Part shown: one piece after another, positions 46,701 through 58,700 of the stretch | Position numbering within the stretch: position 1 is the first letter of the stretch | How the letters are laid out: each line of letters begins with the position of its first letter | NCBI GenBank assembly: GCA_013398615.1 | Contig: VZSR01002395.1 | Span: 4,023,720-4,087,719 of the forward strand | Source of the DNA: Brachypodius melanocephalos | Taxonomy: Eukaryota > Chordata > Aves > Passeriformes > Pycnonotidae | DNA: 64,000 nt | Reading direction: 5' to 3' | Made by a program: the position numbers and the translations under genes | Notes under the pieces: model-generated | What the model was told of the DNA's origin: nothing | The model's database searches: none | The model's input: the letters and a program-made list of their open reading frames with translations, nothing else

Positions 46701-49700
46701 GTTGTGCGTGAACGGCACCTGCGTGTGCCAGGAGGGCTTCGCCGGCGAGGACTGCGCCAGGCTGCACTGCCCCAACGCCTGCAGCGGCCGCGGGCACTGC
46801 CGCGATGGGCTCTGCGTCTGCGAGGAGGGCTACGACGGGCAGGACTGCTCTGCAGGTACAGGGGGATGGGGGAGGACAGCCAGGCTTGGTGGTAACGAGG
46901 GTTTGAAGGTGCGCGGAGTCCCATAGGGAGAAATCCATACCGTGCAGAGCACATCACTTAGGACACACTGAGGCCACCTCCCTGTTGTCCCTGTCCGCAA
47001 AGACACCATGGACAAAAGTTTGAGAGGTGAGGTTCATCCCAAGATGGGGGCTAAACCCTTAGTGGAACAGGTTCTCCTGAGCCTTTACCCTGCTGTAGCT
47101 GTTCAGACAACCACAGATAGCACAGAACCCCCAGCCCGTGCCCATGTCCCACCAGCAGACCCGCACACCCTCCCACGGGAGTGAAGAACAAGCCACGCAC
47201 ACCCTGACACTCTCTGCACCTCTGCCCTTCCCACCAGTGTCTCCTCCTGAAAACCTGCGGGTGACTGGGATCAGCGACAGCTCCATCGAGCTGGCTTGGG
47301 ACAGCCCCGGGGCAGCCACCGAGTTTGTGGTCTCGTACCAGCCCGCGGTGCCGGGGGGCACCCAGCTCCAGCAGAGGGTGCCGGGGGACTGGAGCAGCAT
47401 CACCATCACGGATCTGGAGCCTGGTGTTGCCTACAATGTCAGCATCTATGCAGTCATCAGTGATACCTTCAGCATCCCCATTACCTCCAAGGTGATGACG
47501 AGTAAGTGTCCTACTGCATTTGTTGCTTGCTATCCATGTATCCTGAGGGGATGCTCAGGCTGGCTCACTTTTTCCATATAAACCTTCTAGCAGCAGAAAC
47601 TTGAGCCTTCAAAAGGAAAAAAAAAGAAAAAAAGGAAAAAAAAAGTATCTGTACAGCGATATAGGAAAGGAGGAAACATGCCCACCCTCTTCAGAAAGAC
47701 TCAGTTTGGATGAAAACCTGGATGTCTAAAAAGAAGAAAAAGCTTCCAGAGTTTGATTGAAGCCCCCAGAATGTGGCCCAAAACATTCCTTTTTTTTTTT
47801 TTCTCAGAGAAAATACTACAATATAACACAGAAGTCTCAGGTTTTCCTTCCACTCCTGCACAGATAATTCCCCATGATGACTCCCTGTGACACAGGTGAT
47901 AGTGCAGCAAGAGGGGATAATGCTGTGCATCAGGAGAAACACAGTCCTGACCAGGATGTAATGCCAGCTTCCAGAAGGGTTTCTTGGAGACTGAGGACAC
48001 AGAGGGCAGGGAAAACTCAGAAACTATCCAGACAGCCCTTTGCAACCCCATCATTCACTTTGTTCACACAGTAGTGCAGTGGGATGCTTCAGTGTCCATA
48101 GGTCCAGGCATTTCCCTCTTTTCCCTCCAACCCACATGGAGCAGGGAAAAAGGAATTTTGCTAACAGTTACCAAAAGTTTCCCTGTTTTTGTTGCCCAGA
48201 TAACAAAACATCCACGGGGAGCAGGGTGGGTACAAGAGCATGTGCACACCCACCCCGCTCTGCTCACCACCCCCTGCTCCCTTCCAGACCTCGCCACACC
48301 ACAGGGGCTGAAGTTCAAGACCATCACAGAGACAACAGCAGAGGTGCAGTGGGAGCCCTTCTCCTTCCCCTTCGATGGCTGGGAGATCAGCTTCATTCCC
48401 AAGGTACTGCTGCCACACTCGTGGCACTGCACGGTATGCCCAGGCACCCTAAAAGCACCCAGATCCTAAATCAGTTTCCAATTACCCCCTTTCCAAAATA
48501 CCCAGCCTGTATTTGCCATTTGTGTGCTGCACATCAGACTCCCCCAGACGCTGCCAGCCTGTATTTCCCCCTTAGTTTTTGTGTCAAGCCATACATGTCC
48601 TCAAAGAAATGTCCTCCAAAAAATCCAGTGATGGGGGAAAAAAACCCTTCCAGCCTTGCTGCCTCTTGTTCCACCCTCTTTTTCCTTTCCATCTCCTTTG
48701 CAATGACTCTTTCTCCTCTTCTTCCTTGCCCTGCTCTCTACACTAAGCTCCCCTAAGCAGCCTGGATCAAAGTGAGCAGCTGCTGGCTCTCAGACAACAA
48801 CCTTCAGCATCCCCGAGTCACACGCACGCTTCATCCCTGCCATGGAATTTTAATCGCAGAGAGGAGCAGGTAGAAATCGTGCCAGAAAAGATGAAAGGAT
48901 AAAAACGTTGCCCTAAATACCCCACATTTTCTGTGCGCAGCAACGAAAAAATTGTACATCGAGTATTTAATCTACATTCATAATTTCTACACCATTTAGC
49001 CATAAGTATAGCTTCAATTGTATATGGAGCCTCTTCACAAGAGTATTCAAGCCCCAGCAGTAAAAGAAATGCTGATTAAGGGCTCAATTATGATGTTTTC
49101 ACTTGTACAAAACTTTCACTGGAATCAAAGGCAGCTCTGGGCACTGGAGAATTGCAGAATTTGGCCCCAAAGTTTTAAATACTCTTAACTATAAAGTATC
49201 ATTGCACAGCACAAAGCAAGGGCCTGATTGCCTTAAATAACTCATTTGTCTCATTTCCAAAGAGTTGCTGGAAGATTCTTGATGCAATGTTGGCTACATC
49301 CACATGCAAATTGTGTCAGAATTTGAAGCTCAAGTAATGCAGGTGTAGACCCTGGGATAATTTTCAGTCACCATCAGGTGACCATTCAGGATTAAAGCTG
49401 AAAAATATAGCAATATCAGAGAAAAGCTTTTGGTAGGAAAAAATAGCTCTTTCAAACATTTCCCTATTACTCAGGAATTAAGCTGAACAGCATCTCTCTG
49501 AAGCAGATAAATGCAAACCATTGGTTCTCTTTCCCCTTCTCAAGCTTAAAAATACATGGAAACATTTTGGGATTTAAAGGAAGATAAGATGCAAAAGGAG
49601 GGCTGTTCCTGAATGCAGGGTCTTGGGTAGGGGAGGGATGTAGCTCACCGGGCTTTAAAGTTCTCAAATGCATGAGTCAAAACATAAAGTCACAGTCATG

Positions 49701-52700
49701 CTCCTGCTCATCAGCTGCCAAAATTGGCCTCTCTTGAGTCTCCATCATCGGCTTTTCCCCTAAAATTAGGCAGAGGGTGCTGTGTCCTTTACTGCCCTGC
49801 AAGCAGCGCTTGCTTGGGTACATGCACAACACTGCCACACCTCCAACAAACCCCAAACCCCATTCCCAAAGGCTAAAAACAACAGAGTTAGAACTGCAAC
49901 ATCACAACCTCTGTGAGAAAAAATTACCTCCCTGTCTTCCCAAAAACTGGGTGAGAAAATGCTGATTTGGTCCTCAGCAGCTCAACGAGGACACTTGCAG
50001 CTTCCTGCAGAGCTCTTTCCATCTCCTTTCCATGGTCTCTGCAATGCTCTCACCCCCCCCGAAAGTTGGGTCAGGCAGGATTGCCCATCTGCTGCCTGCA
50101 CTGGGGATGGGGTGGGAAAAAGACAAAGAGAAGACAGATTTAGCAAAGAAAATTAGGAAAGGTAAAATGGCAATTGATGGCTATAAATGGAAGATTTCCT
50201 GTTTAATGAGAAAAGAGATGAATATGAATTGGGAGTAATGTGCAAAGATTTGTTTAGCATGTTATTAGTGAAGACAGCAGCAAGAAAAGATCCTTTGTCC
50301 AAACACTGGCAGGAAAGGTGACATGTGCAGTTGTTTAAAGCCTTACAGTTTTTCAGGGCAAAACTGCAAGGCATAAATGAGTGTACTAAAGATGGTTAAA
50401 AAGCAGGGGACGGCAAAATAAAGACCTCACAGCTTCATGCCTATACATCAACAACAAAAGGCTCCTGGCACCTGAAGAGCAGGGAAAACAAGTCTAGCCA
50501 AGGCTTTGGTTTAATCATCTTTCCTCTTCTGGACAACAGCAGAGGCACAAATGGCAAAATACAGAAGCTGGGGAGGGAGGAGGGATGGGGAGGATTTTGC
50601 AGCCCAACAACACGAGTACTCCACGCTTGCTGGGTGACTTCATCCCAGGTTTCTGCCTCCATGGTGGGGTGTGCCAAGGTGACAATGTGATCTGGGGATG
50701 CAGAGTGGGCCGTGGAAGGATGGGGGGCAACTCCTCTCCATGCAACACCAGCTGGTGGGAGAGGGTTAATGCTTGTTTCATTCCCTGACAGAATAATGAA
50801 GGTGGTGTGATAGCCCAGCTCCCCAGCAGCGTCACCACCTTCAACCAGACGGGGCTGAAGCCAGGGGAGGAGTACACTGTCACCCTTGTGGCCCTGAAGG
50901 AACAAGCCAGAAGCCCTCCCACCTCTGACAGCGTCTCAACCCGTGAGTGAGCCTCACCTGGGGGCAGCACAACAGTGCCCAGGGCTTGGTCCCAAAAATA
51001 AAGTCCCGTCAGCAAGAGCAGCTGGCACTGCACGGGCAGGGATGGAACTGACAGCACCCAGGTGCCCAAACATTGCAGCAACAGCTTCTTCATGCAGTAT
51101 TTTGTCCTTCTCTCTCACTACAAGTGCAGAAAGCGTGGCGAGGTTAATGGGGTTGGGTGTGAAGACTCAGTTCTGCTTTTACTGTATATCTGGATAAATT
51201 ATTCTTCTCTGCTAATCTCACATTTTGGAGGCTGGATGCCCTCAAGAAATATATCTACAAATGTATTACTTACTCATATATAACAGATGAAAACTCCCAC
51301 CTGCTTTTGTGCCATTAAATGCTCTCAACTTCCACCTATTCAGGCAAATCAGGCAGCAGGGCAGGGTGCCAGGAGCAACAGCATGTCCCTTCCTAACCGA
51401 TTTGTTTGGCCACTCGCTGGTCCATCCTGTAGATCAGAGGAAATTCAGCTGGGTCTTCCTGCTGAAGGAGATGCAGTGACGGGCACAGCTCACGGGGGAG
51501 AAGAGGCTCTTCACACCAAATCTGTTGCAGTCTGCCTTGAAAGCCAGGCAGACGTCTACTACCTCTATCTGAGCTGTTCCAAAAGGAAATGGCACTTAAA
51601 TAGCTGCCGGAGGGTTGTAATAAGGTGCTGCTAATTGAGGCGGCGGCGGGAGTGAAGGGAGGGTCCCTCCAGCCCAGCAGTTTGTTGCAGGTCTGAGCTT
51701 CCCCAGCACAATCCTCTCCTCCTGCTTTACCGCCCCTTTCAGCTCGACGTGGCTTTATAGAGACATCTCCTGGTCAAGCCCGAAAGTTCCTTTCCTTTGG
51801 AAGTCAGCAAAAATAGGAGCTGGTACTTGAAATTCAAGGGTTGACCTTTGCAGGGAGCGCAGGTGGAGCGGTGGGCTCCCGGCTCTGTGCTCTGTGAAGG
51901 CATCCCTGTGCTGGCGTGTCTGCCTTCCTCTGCAGCACCCCAGACCTTTATCCCCATCACCTTTGCTCTTCCTCAACACCTTGTGCCGGGATCAGGCAGC
52001 AAAGGCACGGTTTTGTGCCACACAGCCAAGTAGATGTGGATCACCTGGATGTCTGGAGAACATGTTGGAGATTGAGGGTGCGCATGACCTTGCCCTGGCC
52101 AAGCTGGCCAGCCAGCTCCTCCCTGAACATTGGCCTTCCCAGCTGTGCTCCCTCCTCTGCTGTTTTGCCCCCAAACTATTCCAAATTCCTCCATGTCTTT
52201 TCCTAACCCTCCCTGCTCCTTCCCAGCCCTGTCCATGTGCTTGTCCAGCCCTGAGGTGCAGCATTCAGCAAACCTTCATTCTATACTGTCATTTTCTAAA
52301 ATATGCAGTACATTAGGTATATGTATATGTGGTATAAATATATATAAATTACAGAACCAAAGGGGGCTTTTTCACCCACCTTGTGACCATCTAAGTGATA
52401 AAACAGGCTGCCCAGCAGGCTTCATGCATGAGCACTGCCATGGCACAGGAGTGATGGCAAGGCTTGGCTCCATCCATCCATTCATCCATGTAGTGATTAA
52501 GTCCTCCTGGACTCAAAGCATCCATCAGCCAGGCTTGAGCCCAGGATGTCCAAAGGTGGAGTGTTGTGGGATGTGGAGGAAGGAAAAGCCAAAATCTTAA
52601 AAAAAACCCAAAAAAACAAAAAAACCCCAAAAAACCAGAAATGTCCAAAAAGGTCTCCCAGTAGATCCATGGTATGAATTTAGCTAAAAGTCTTTTATCT

Positions 52701-55700
52701 GAAATGTTTTTTTGGACATCCCCAATAGCCCCACACCCAGCTAGTTATGAAGACTCAGCAGAGCGGTTGCATTTTCTCCTCTCTTCCCACTGCCAAGACA
52801 CCAACAGCTTTATGAGCTGATCCCTCAAGTTTAAGGACAAACCAGGAGCTGGCACCAAAGCAGGAACATTTCTAGAGACATTCCTCAGTTCTCAATGCTT
52901 GGATCTTGTCCTTGGCCCCACATTATTTAGCACATTGTCAACACCTTTCAAAAGACATAATACTGTTGCTGATAAATTTTGCCGATGATGGAAAGGCTCA
53001 GAAAAGAGTAAATTGAGTAGAAGAACATCAACAAAAGTTGTTTGGATAGTTTGAAGATTTGGGCACAAAGGAAAATTACACATCTTTTAATGCAAAAGTA
53101 CAAGCAGCTATCTAAGGGCAGAGAAAGTGTGTTGCAGTTAGATAGTTTTATATCCTGGGAAAACCAAGGAGGAATTATTGCTGACAGTCAGCTCAAGAGA
53201 AGGGCATGACTTACATTATAGTTGTAATGGGTATCAATGAGAGAGGGGCTGGGTCCTGCTCTGCTGTTCACAGAAAGTGGAGAGGGTTCAGGAAAGAGCC
53301 AGGAGATTGGGACAAGGGAGGACCAAACCCCCTGAGTACCTTGGGGCCAGGGTCATATCTCTTGCCCATGCCCCCAAATACTAATTCCAGCCGCTTTGAA
53401 GGTCACGTGGAAGCATCCCTGCAGCTTGGTGTCCCCACCCAACTCCCCCCAAAATAACAGGTGCCCGTTTCCCCCCCGCTCCTCCGCAGTCATCGACAGC
53501 CCGACGCAGATCCTGGTGCGGGACGTCTCGGACACGGTGGCCTTCGTGGAGTGGACGCCGCCGCGCGCCAAGGTGGACGCCATCCTGCTGAAGTACGGGC
53601 TGGAGGACGGGGAGGGCGGCAGGACCACCTTCCGCCTGCAGCCCCCGCTCAGCCAGTACTCCCTGCAGGCCCTGCGCCCCGGCGCCCGCTACCACCTCGC
53701 CGTCAGTGCCCTCCGGGGTGCCAACGAGAGCCAGCCGGCATTTGCCCAGTTCACCACAGGTAGCTAGCTGGCCTTGCTGGGAGAACTGCTGGGGAGTTTT
53801 GAGGCAGGCGTAGGCAGATGGCTTGCTGCTGTCCTGCAACAAGGATGTATCCAGAGGAAAAACTCAGGGGTTTTTGCGTCTGGGGTTTGGTGATACTTGT
53901 TTTTGCCCTGACGCAAGTGAGTTGGGGTTTGATGTGGTGCGCTAGGAGGAAGAAGTGGAATGAAAACACACTGGTTAAGATGAGGGTTTGAATGGAGGCA
54001 CCTGAATGCAGGTGCCTTGCATCCCATCACAGCATAAGGCAGAGACGCCTAAAATACACACCCTAAAACAGCCCTCTGCCCCCCTGCTGCTAGGGGCTGT
54101 TTAGCCACTAAACCTCCAGTGCAAAAGGCCCTCTTTATGCCCTGTGCCCCACAGGGACGCTCATATGGTCCCCAGGGCAGTCCAGGTGATCCCAGATAGC
54201 CGTGACGAGGCATGGATGGACTCAGCCCCCCCATATTTAGATGATAAACCCCAAGCAAACCCCATCTTGGCCACGTCTTGCTGCAGCATCAAGGCTGAAC
54301 CTGCCTGGGACACAGATCCCCACCAACCCCAGTGCCCATTCATACCCACAGCTTAGAGCTCTAGAACTCAGCAGTTTATGTCCTTAAGAGTACCCATGGC
54401 TCAATGCTCAATTCTTGAAAACACCAAAATGCTCAGCACGGGTCTGAATTCAAGGTGCCACTCGCTCCCACTCAGCATCAAGAGCCAAGACAGGTGCCTT
54501 GACCAAGGAATCAGGAGTCAAGCAGCTGAAACCAGCACAGCCAGAAACATGGTTATCTTATTTTATATCTTCTCTGAATACCCTAACTGGTCAGTAAAAC
54601 TTTAATTAATGTTAAGCCTGCAGATAGCTAACGGATTTAATTTACCGTGCCATAAAGGAGGAGTCAGAGTGTGTATTTCCGTGCTGGTTTATGGTATATA
54701 AATTATTTTTCATGTACATTACTGCTGGATATGAGGCTCCTACTGTAATAACTGTGGTACGTGAATTGTGTGTGTACATATCTCTATAGATAAATATTTT
54801 GGACGAGATGCTTGCCCCAACTGATTTGCTGTGTTGGCCTTCCTCTCTTTATTTCTAAAAGGCAACATAAAAATGCCCCCCCAACTCAGATCCATCACCA
54901 TTACCCACTGTGTGCTAGTACCCAGCCTCAGGCTGTTGCTCACCAGAGGGGTTTATTGTGCAAACCAGAGCAGATTCAGTACACAGCCTGAGCAGCACCA
55001 ATAAACAAACTCTTTGGGCAATGTCTGAGTGTGAATGAGCCTGTAAAGAGGCTCGAGGTTTTCTTCTAAGAGCAGTTCAGGCCAATGCATGGCTACTACA
55101 GAGCCATTTTTCTTTTACTCACAGTGCCTCAGTTTCTTTTACTCTAATATGTGGGAAAAGAGTTTTCTTATTGAAAAACCGTGCCAAACCAACTTACTGA
55201 GGATGCTGCAAGTGCCCAGCACTTGCATCACTCTCCTGGATGGCAGTCTGTGCTGAGCAGGAAGTGAGAGCAAGTATTCCAGCTATTCCTGGCAGGACAT
55301 GCCCTGGGGAGCAGGGGACACATGTGGGACCTCCTGGATGTGACACCCAGGTACCCCTCCACTGTGGCGAGGCTACGGGGTACGTTCCCAGCGGTGAGAC
55401 CGCGCCTCTCTCCCTTGTGTCGCGCAGAGATCGATGCCCCCAAGAACCTGCGGGTGGGCTCGCGGAGCCCCGCCAGCCTGGAGCTGGCCTGGGACAACAG
55501 CGAGGCCGAGGCTCACAGCTACAGGGTGGTCTACAGCACCCTGGCCGGGGAGCACTACCACGAGGTCCTGGTGCCCCGCCACACCGGCCCCACCACCCGC
55601 GCCACCCTCGCAGGTATGCGCGCACCCACGCGCCCTTCCTCCCCCTTCATCCTCCTCCTCGCAAGCAATGGAGAACCCAGATCAGCACCAAGACTCGGTT

Positions 55701-58700
55701 GCCCTTGTGCTGGCACGTGTTGGAGGTTGTTTTGGAGTTTACTGTTTACTGGAGAGAGGGTTTTCCTTGGGATAGAGCTCATTATCCCCTGTGTGGGTCT
55801 GGGTACACCTCCAAGAATACCTCCAAGATACCCCATGGAGATAAAACAGTGCAAGAGGAAAGGAACTGGATGAGCTCAATTCCCAAGTTCCTTGAGAGAG
55901 GCACCTCAGGATGTCTACTCCAAGGAACAGGGCTTGATTCAGCTCCCAGAAAGACTGCACCTTTCCCAATTAATGTGCATTTCATTTACTCCGCATAATT
56001 TATTTCTCTCCAAGACACCAGCTCTGTGACAATATTTGATGTTGCATCACTTTGGAGAAAAATAAAGGTACTTTATCGTTCCCATCTCAGCTCACACACA
56101 CAGGAGCTTCTGTCTCACTGCCAGCAATTACAGCAGACCTCAGCAACAACTTTTAAAAATGGCTTGTTTCTGAGCTAAAATAATCCAAATTCCCTGTCCA
56201 AAGGCATCCACAGGGCTTTTTAAAAAGGCTCAGCTCTTCTGCAATGTGCAGAGGAACTGTTGACCTGTGGGAGAGCTGCTAACGCCAGGGATGCTCTGGA
56301 GGGTCCTCCCCTGTCCCCACCTGTGGGAGGTGGAAGAAAGGGTCACACACACCCCGAGGTCACCCTGCCAGCTGCTGCTCTCAAACCCCTTCATGTTCTT
56401 TGCACTCCCTGGTAGATCTGGTGCCGGGAACAGAGTATGGCATCGGGATTTCAGCCGTGATGGACAGCCAGCAGAGTGTGCCAGCGACCATGAACGCCAG
56501 GACTGGTGAGTTTGGCCTCACTGCCTGCTCCTAGCACAGCTGGCTCCTGTGGCTCAGATGCCCCCATAGGACAGTCCGTGCATGGGGACAAAGCTCTGCA
56601 CCAACCCTCTCCCACAGAGCTTGACAGCCCCCGGGACCTCGTGGTGACAGCCTCCACTGAGACATCCATCTCACTGGCTTGGACCAAAGCCACGGGTCCC
56701 ATCGACCACTACCGCATCACCTTCACCCCTGCCTCGGGAATGGCCTCGGAGGTGACAGTGTCCCGGGACGAGTCACAGCTCACCCTGTCGGAGCTGGAGC
56801 CTGGGACAGAGTACACCATCTCCATCATCGCAGAGAGGGGACGGCAGCAGAGCCTGGAGGCCACCGTGGATGCCTTCACAGGTAGAGAAACACAAGCTGG
56901 GATGGTGGCAATGGCACAGAGCTTGTTGGAATCTCTGCCAGCCCACTGCATCCCTGGCACCAAAACCCCTGAGGTGGTGATGGGAGTGACAGCTGGGGTC
57001 AGTGTGTGAGGTCAGTGTGTCCACACAGGAGCGGTTGACCTCAAAAGGAGGATGGCCCTGCCAATGTGGTGGCACAATCCCTTTGGCCAGCAGCACAGAA
57101 CACACTTGTTTTGCTGGAGGCTCCCAAAAGGATAAGACAGAATTGAGGAAAACAGACAGCCCTCTGCCGTCCTCTATGGTCAGGGTGGCCTGTGTGTCCA
57201 TAAGAAGAAGAAATCAAGCCTTGGGGGACCTCACAAGGACCACTGGCTGAAAAGTCTGCAGTCATGAAATGCAGATAACACATACCATGTGTAGTGGCAT
57301 AGTTCCATCACCCACCATATGGGTCAGGGATGGAGGATGTTTGCAGGTGGAGCTGAGAAAAGCACTCAAAAGTTTTTCCCCTCCTTGTTCTGCCTCTTGA
57401 TCCCAGCACAGTTTCAGATCAGTGGAGAGCCCAGATCTTCAGCTTTGCCACCTCTTTTCAGTATTTCCCATACGAGCATTGGGAAAAATGTGGAGGTAAA
57501 GATCTGCAGATGGTGAGGGCTGCATCTCTCCTCTCCATCTTCCAGGTGTACGGCCCATTTCACAGCTGCACTTCTCCCAGCTGACATCCTCCAGCGTGAA
57601 TGTCACATGGAGTGACCCATCCCCACCAGCAGACCGCCTCATCCTCACCTACAGCCCCCGGGCCAAGGAGGAGGCACAGCAGGTCACCCTGGATGGCACC
57701 CGCAGGCACACCAGCCTGACGGGCTTGCAGCCATCCACAGAGTACCTGGTGTCACTGGTGGCCGTGCACGGCACCATCAGCTCTGAGCCTGTCGTGGGCT
57801 CCATCACCACAGGTACTACGGGACACGCCCCACCAGGCACGGGACAGCACCAGGGAGGGCAGGCAGGGGCACGGGGAGTGGGCATGCCTCCCACAGCTTT
57901 TCTTTGTGCTCCATCTCACCAGGGATTGATGCACCAAAGGACCTCCGGGTGGGCAACGTCACCCAGGAGTCCATGATGGTCTACTGGAGTGCTCCCGTCG
58001 CTGCCTTCGACCACTATAGAATATCCTACCGTGCTGCTGAAGGTAACAGGCCAGAACACACCCTGAGCTCACAGCTGCCAACCCTCCCTCCATCGACTGG
58101 CCCAAGCAAGCCACCAGGTCATCCTCACCCAGGCAGCATCTCAGTGCCTTGGGAAAAGTGACCAATAACTGGGATTGGCTGCAGGGCAGAGGATGGGGTG
58201 TCTGGGATGAGGATGGGAAGGGACCACTGCAGCCAGCTCAGCACAGAGGGGCACATAGAATGGCACCCAGCAGTGTGCCCTCCCCAGACATGGTTATATT
58301 CAGGGCTCAATCCTGAAATCTCACCTCCCTCCATCTGCTTCTCTTACCTCATCTCTCTTGGCCCCAGTTTTGTCGATAATGCTGAAAAGGCCAGGCCAGC
58401 AGAGTGATGGGCACACAGGAGTGCACCTGCAGGCATGAAACCCAGTTACCTGCAGTGTCCTGTGGAACTGCCCTCCCCTCCCAAGCCCCTCCTGAGCCCC
58501 AGGGATGGGGCCAGCCGTGATGTCAAAGCTCTTGGCTCTATCTCTGCAGGGAGGACAGACAGTATGCCCATCTCCAGGGATGCCACTGAGTACACTCTCC
58601 AGGACCTGCAGCCTGCCACCAAGTATGAGATCGGGGTGAAGAGTGTGCGGGGCCGGGAGGAGAGCGAGGTGGCCTCCATCACTGCATACACAGGTGGGAA

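Noticed and set aside
45943..46938. 331-codon minus-strand open frame, alanine-rich
   Set aside because: It lies antisense to the EGF exon. G/C-saturated cysteine repeats leave few stops on the opposite strand, and there is no resemblance to a protein family.
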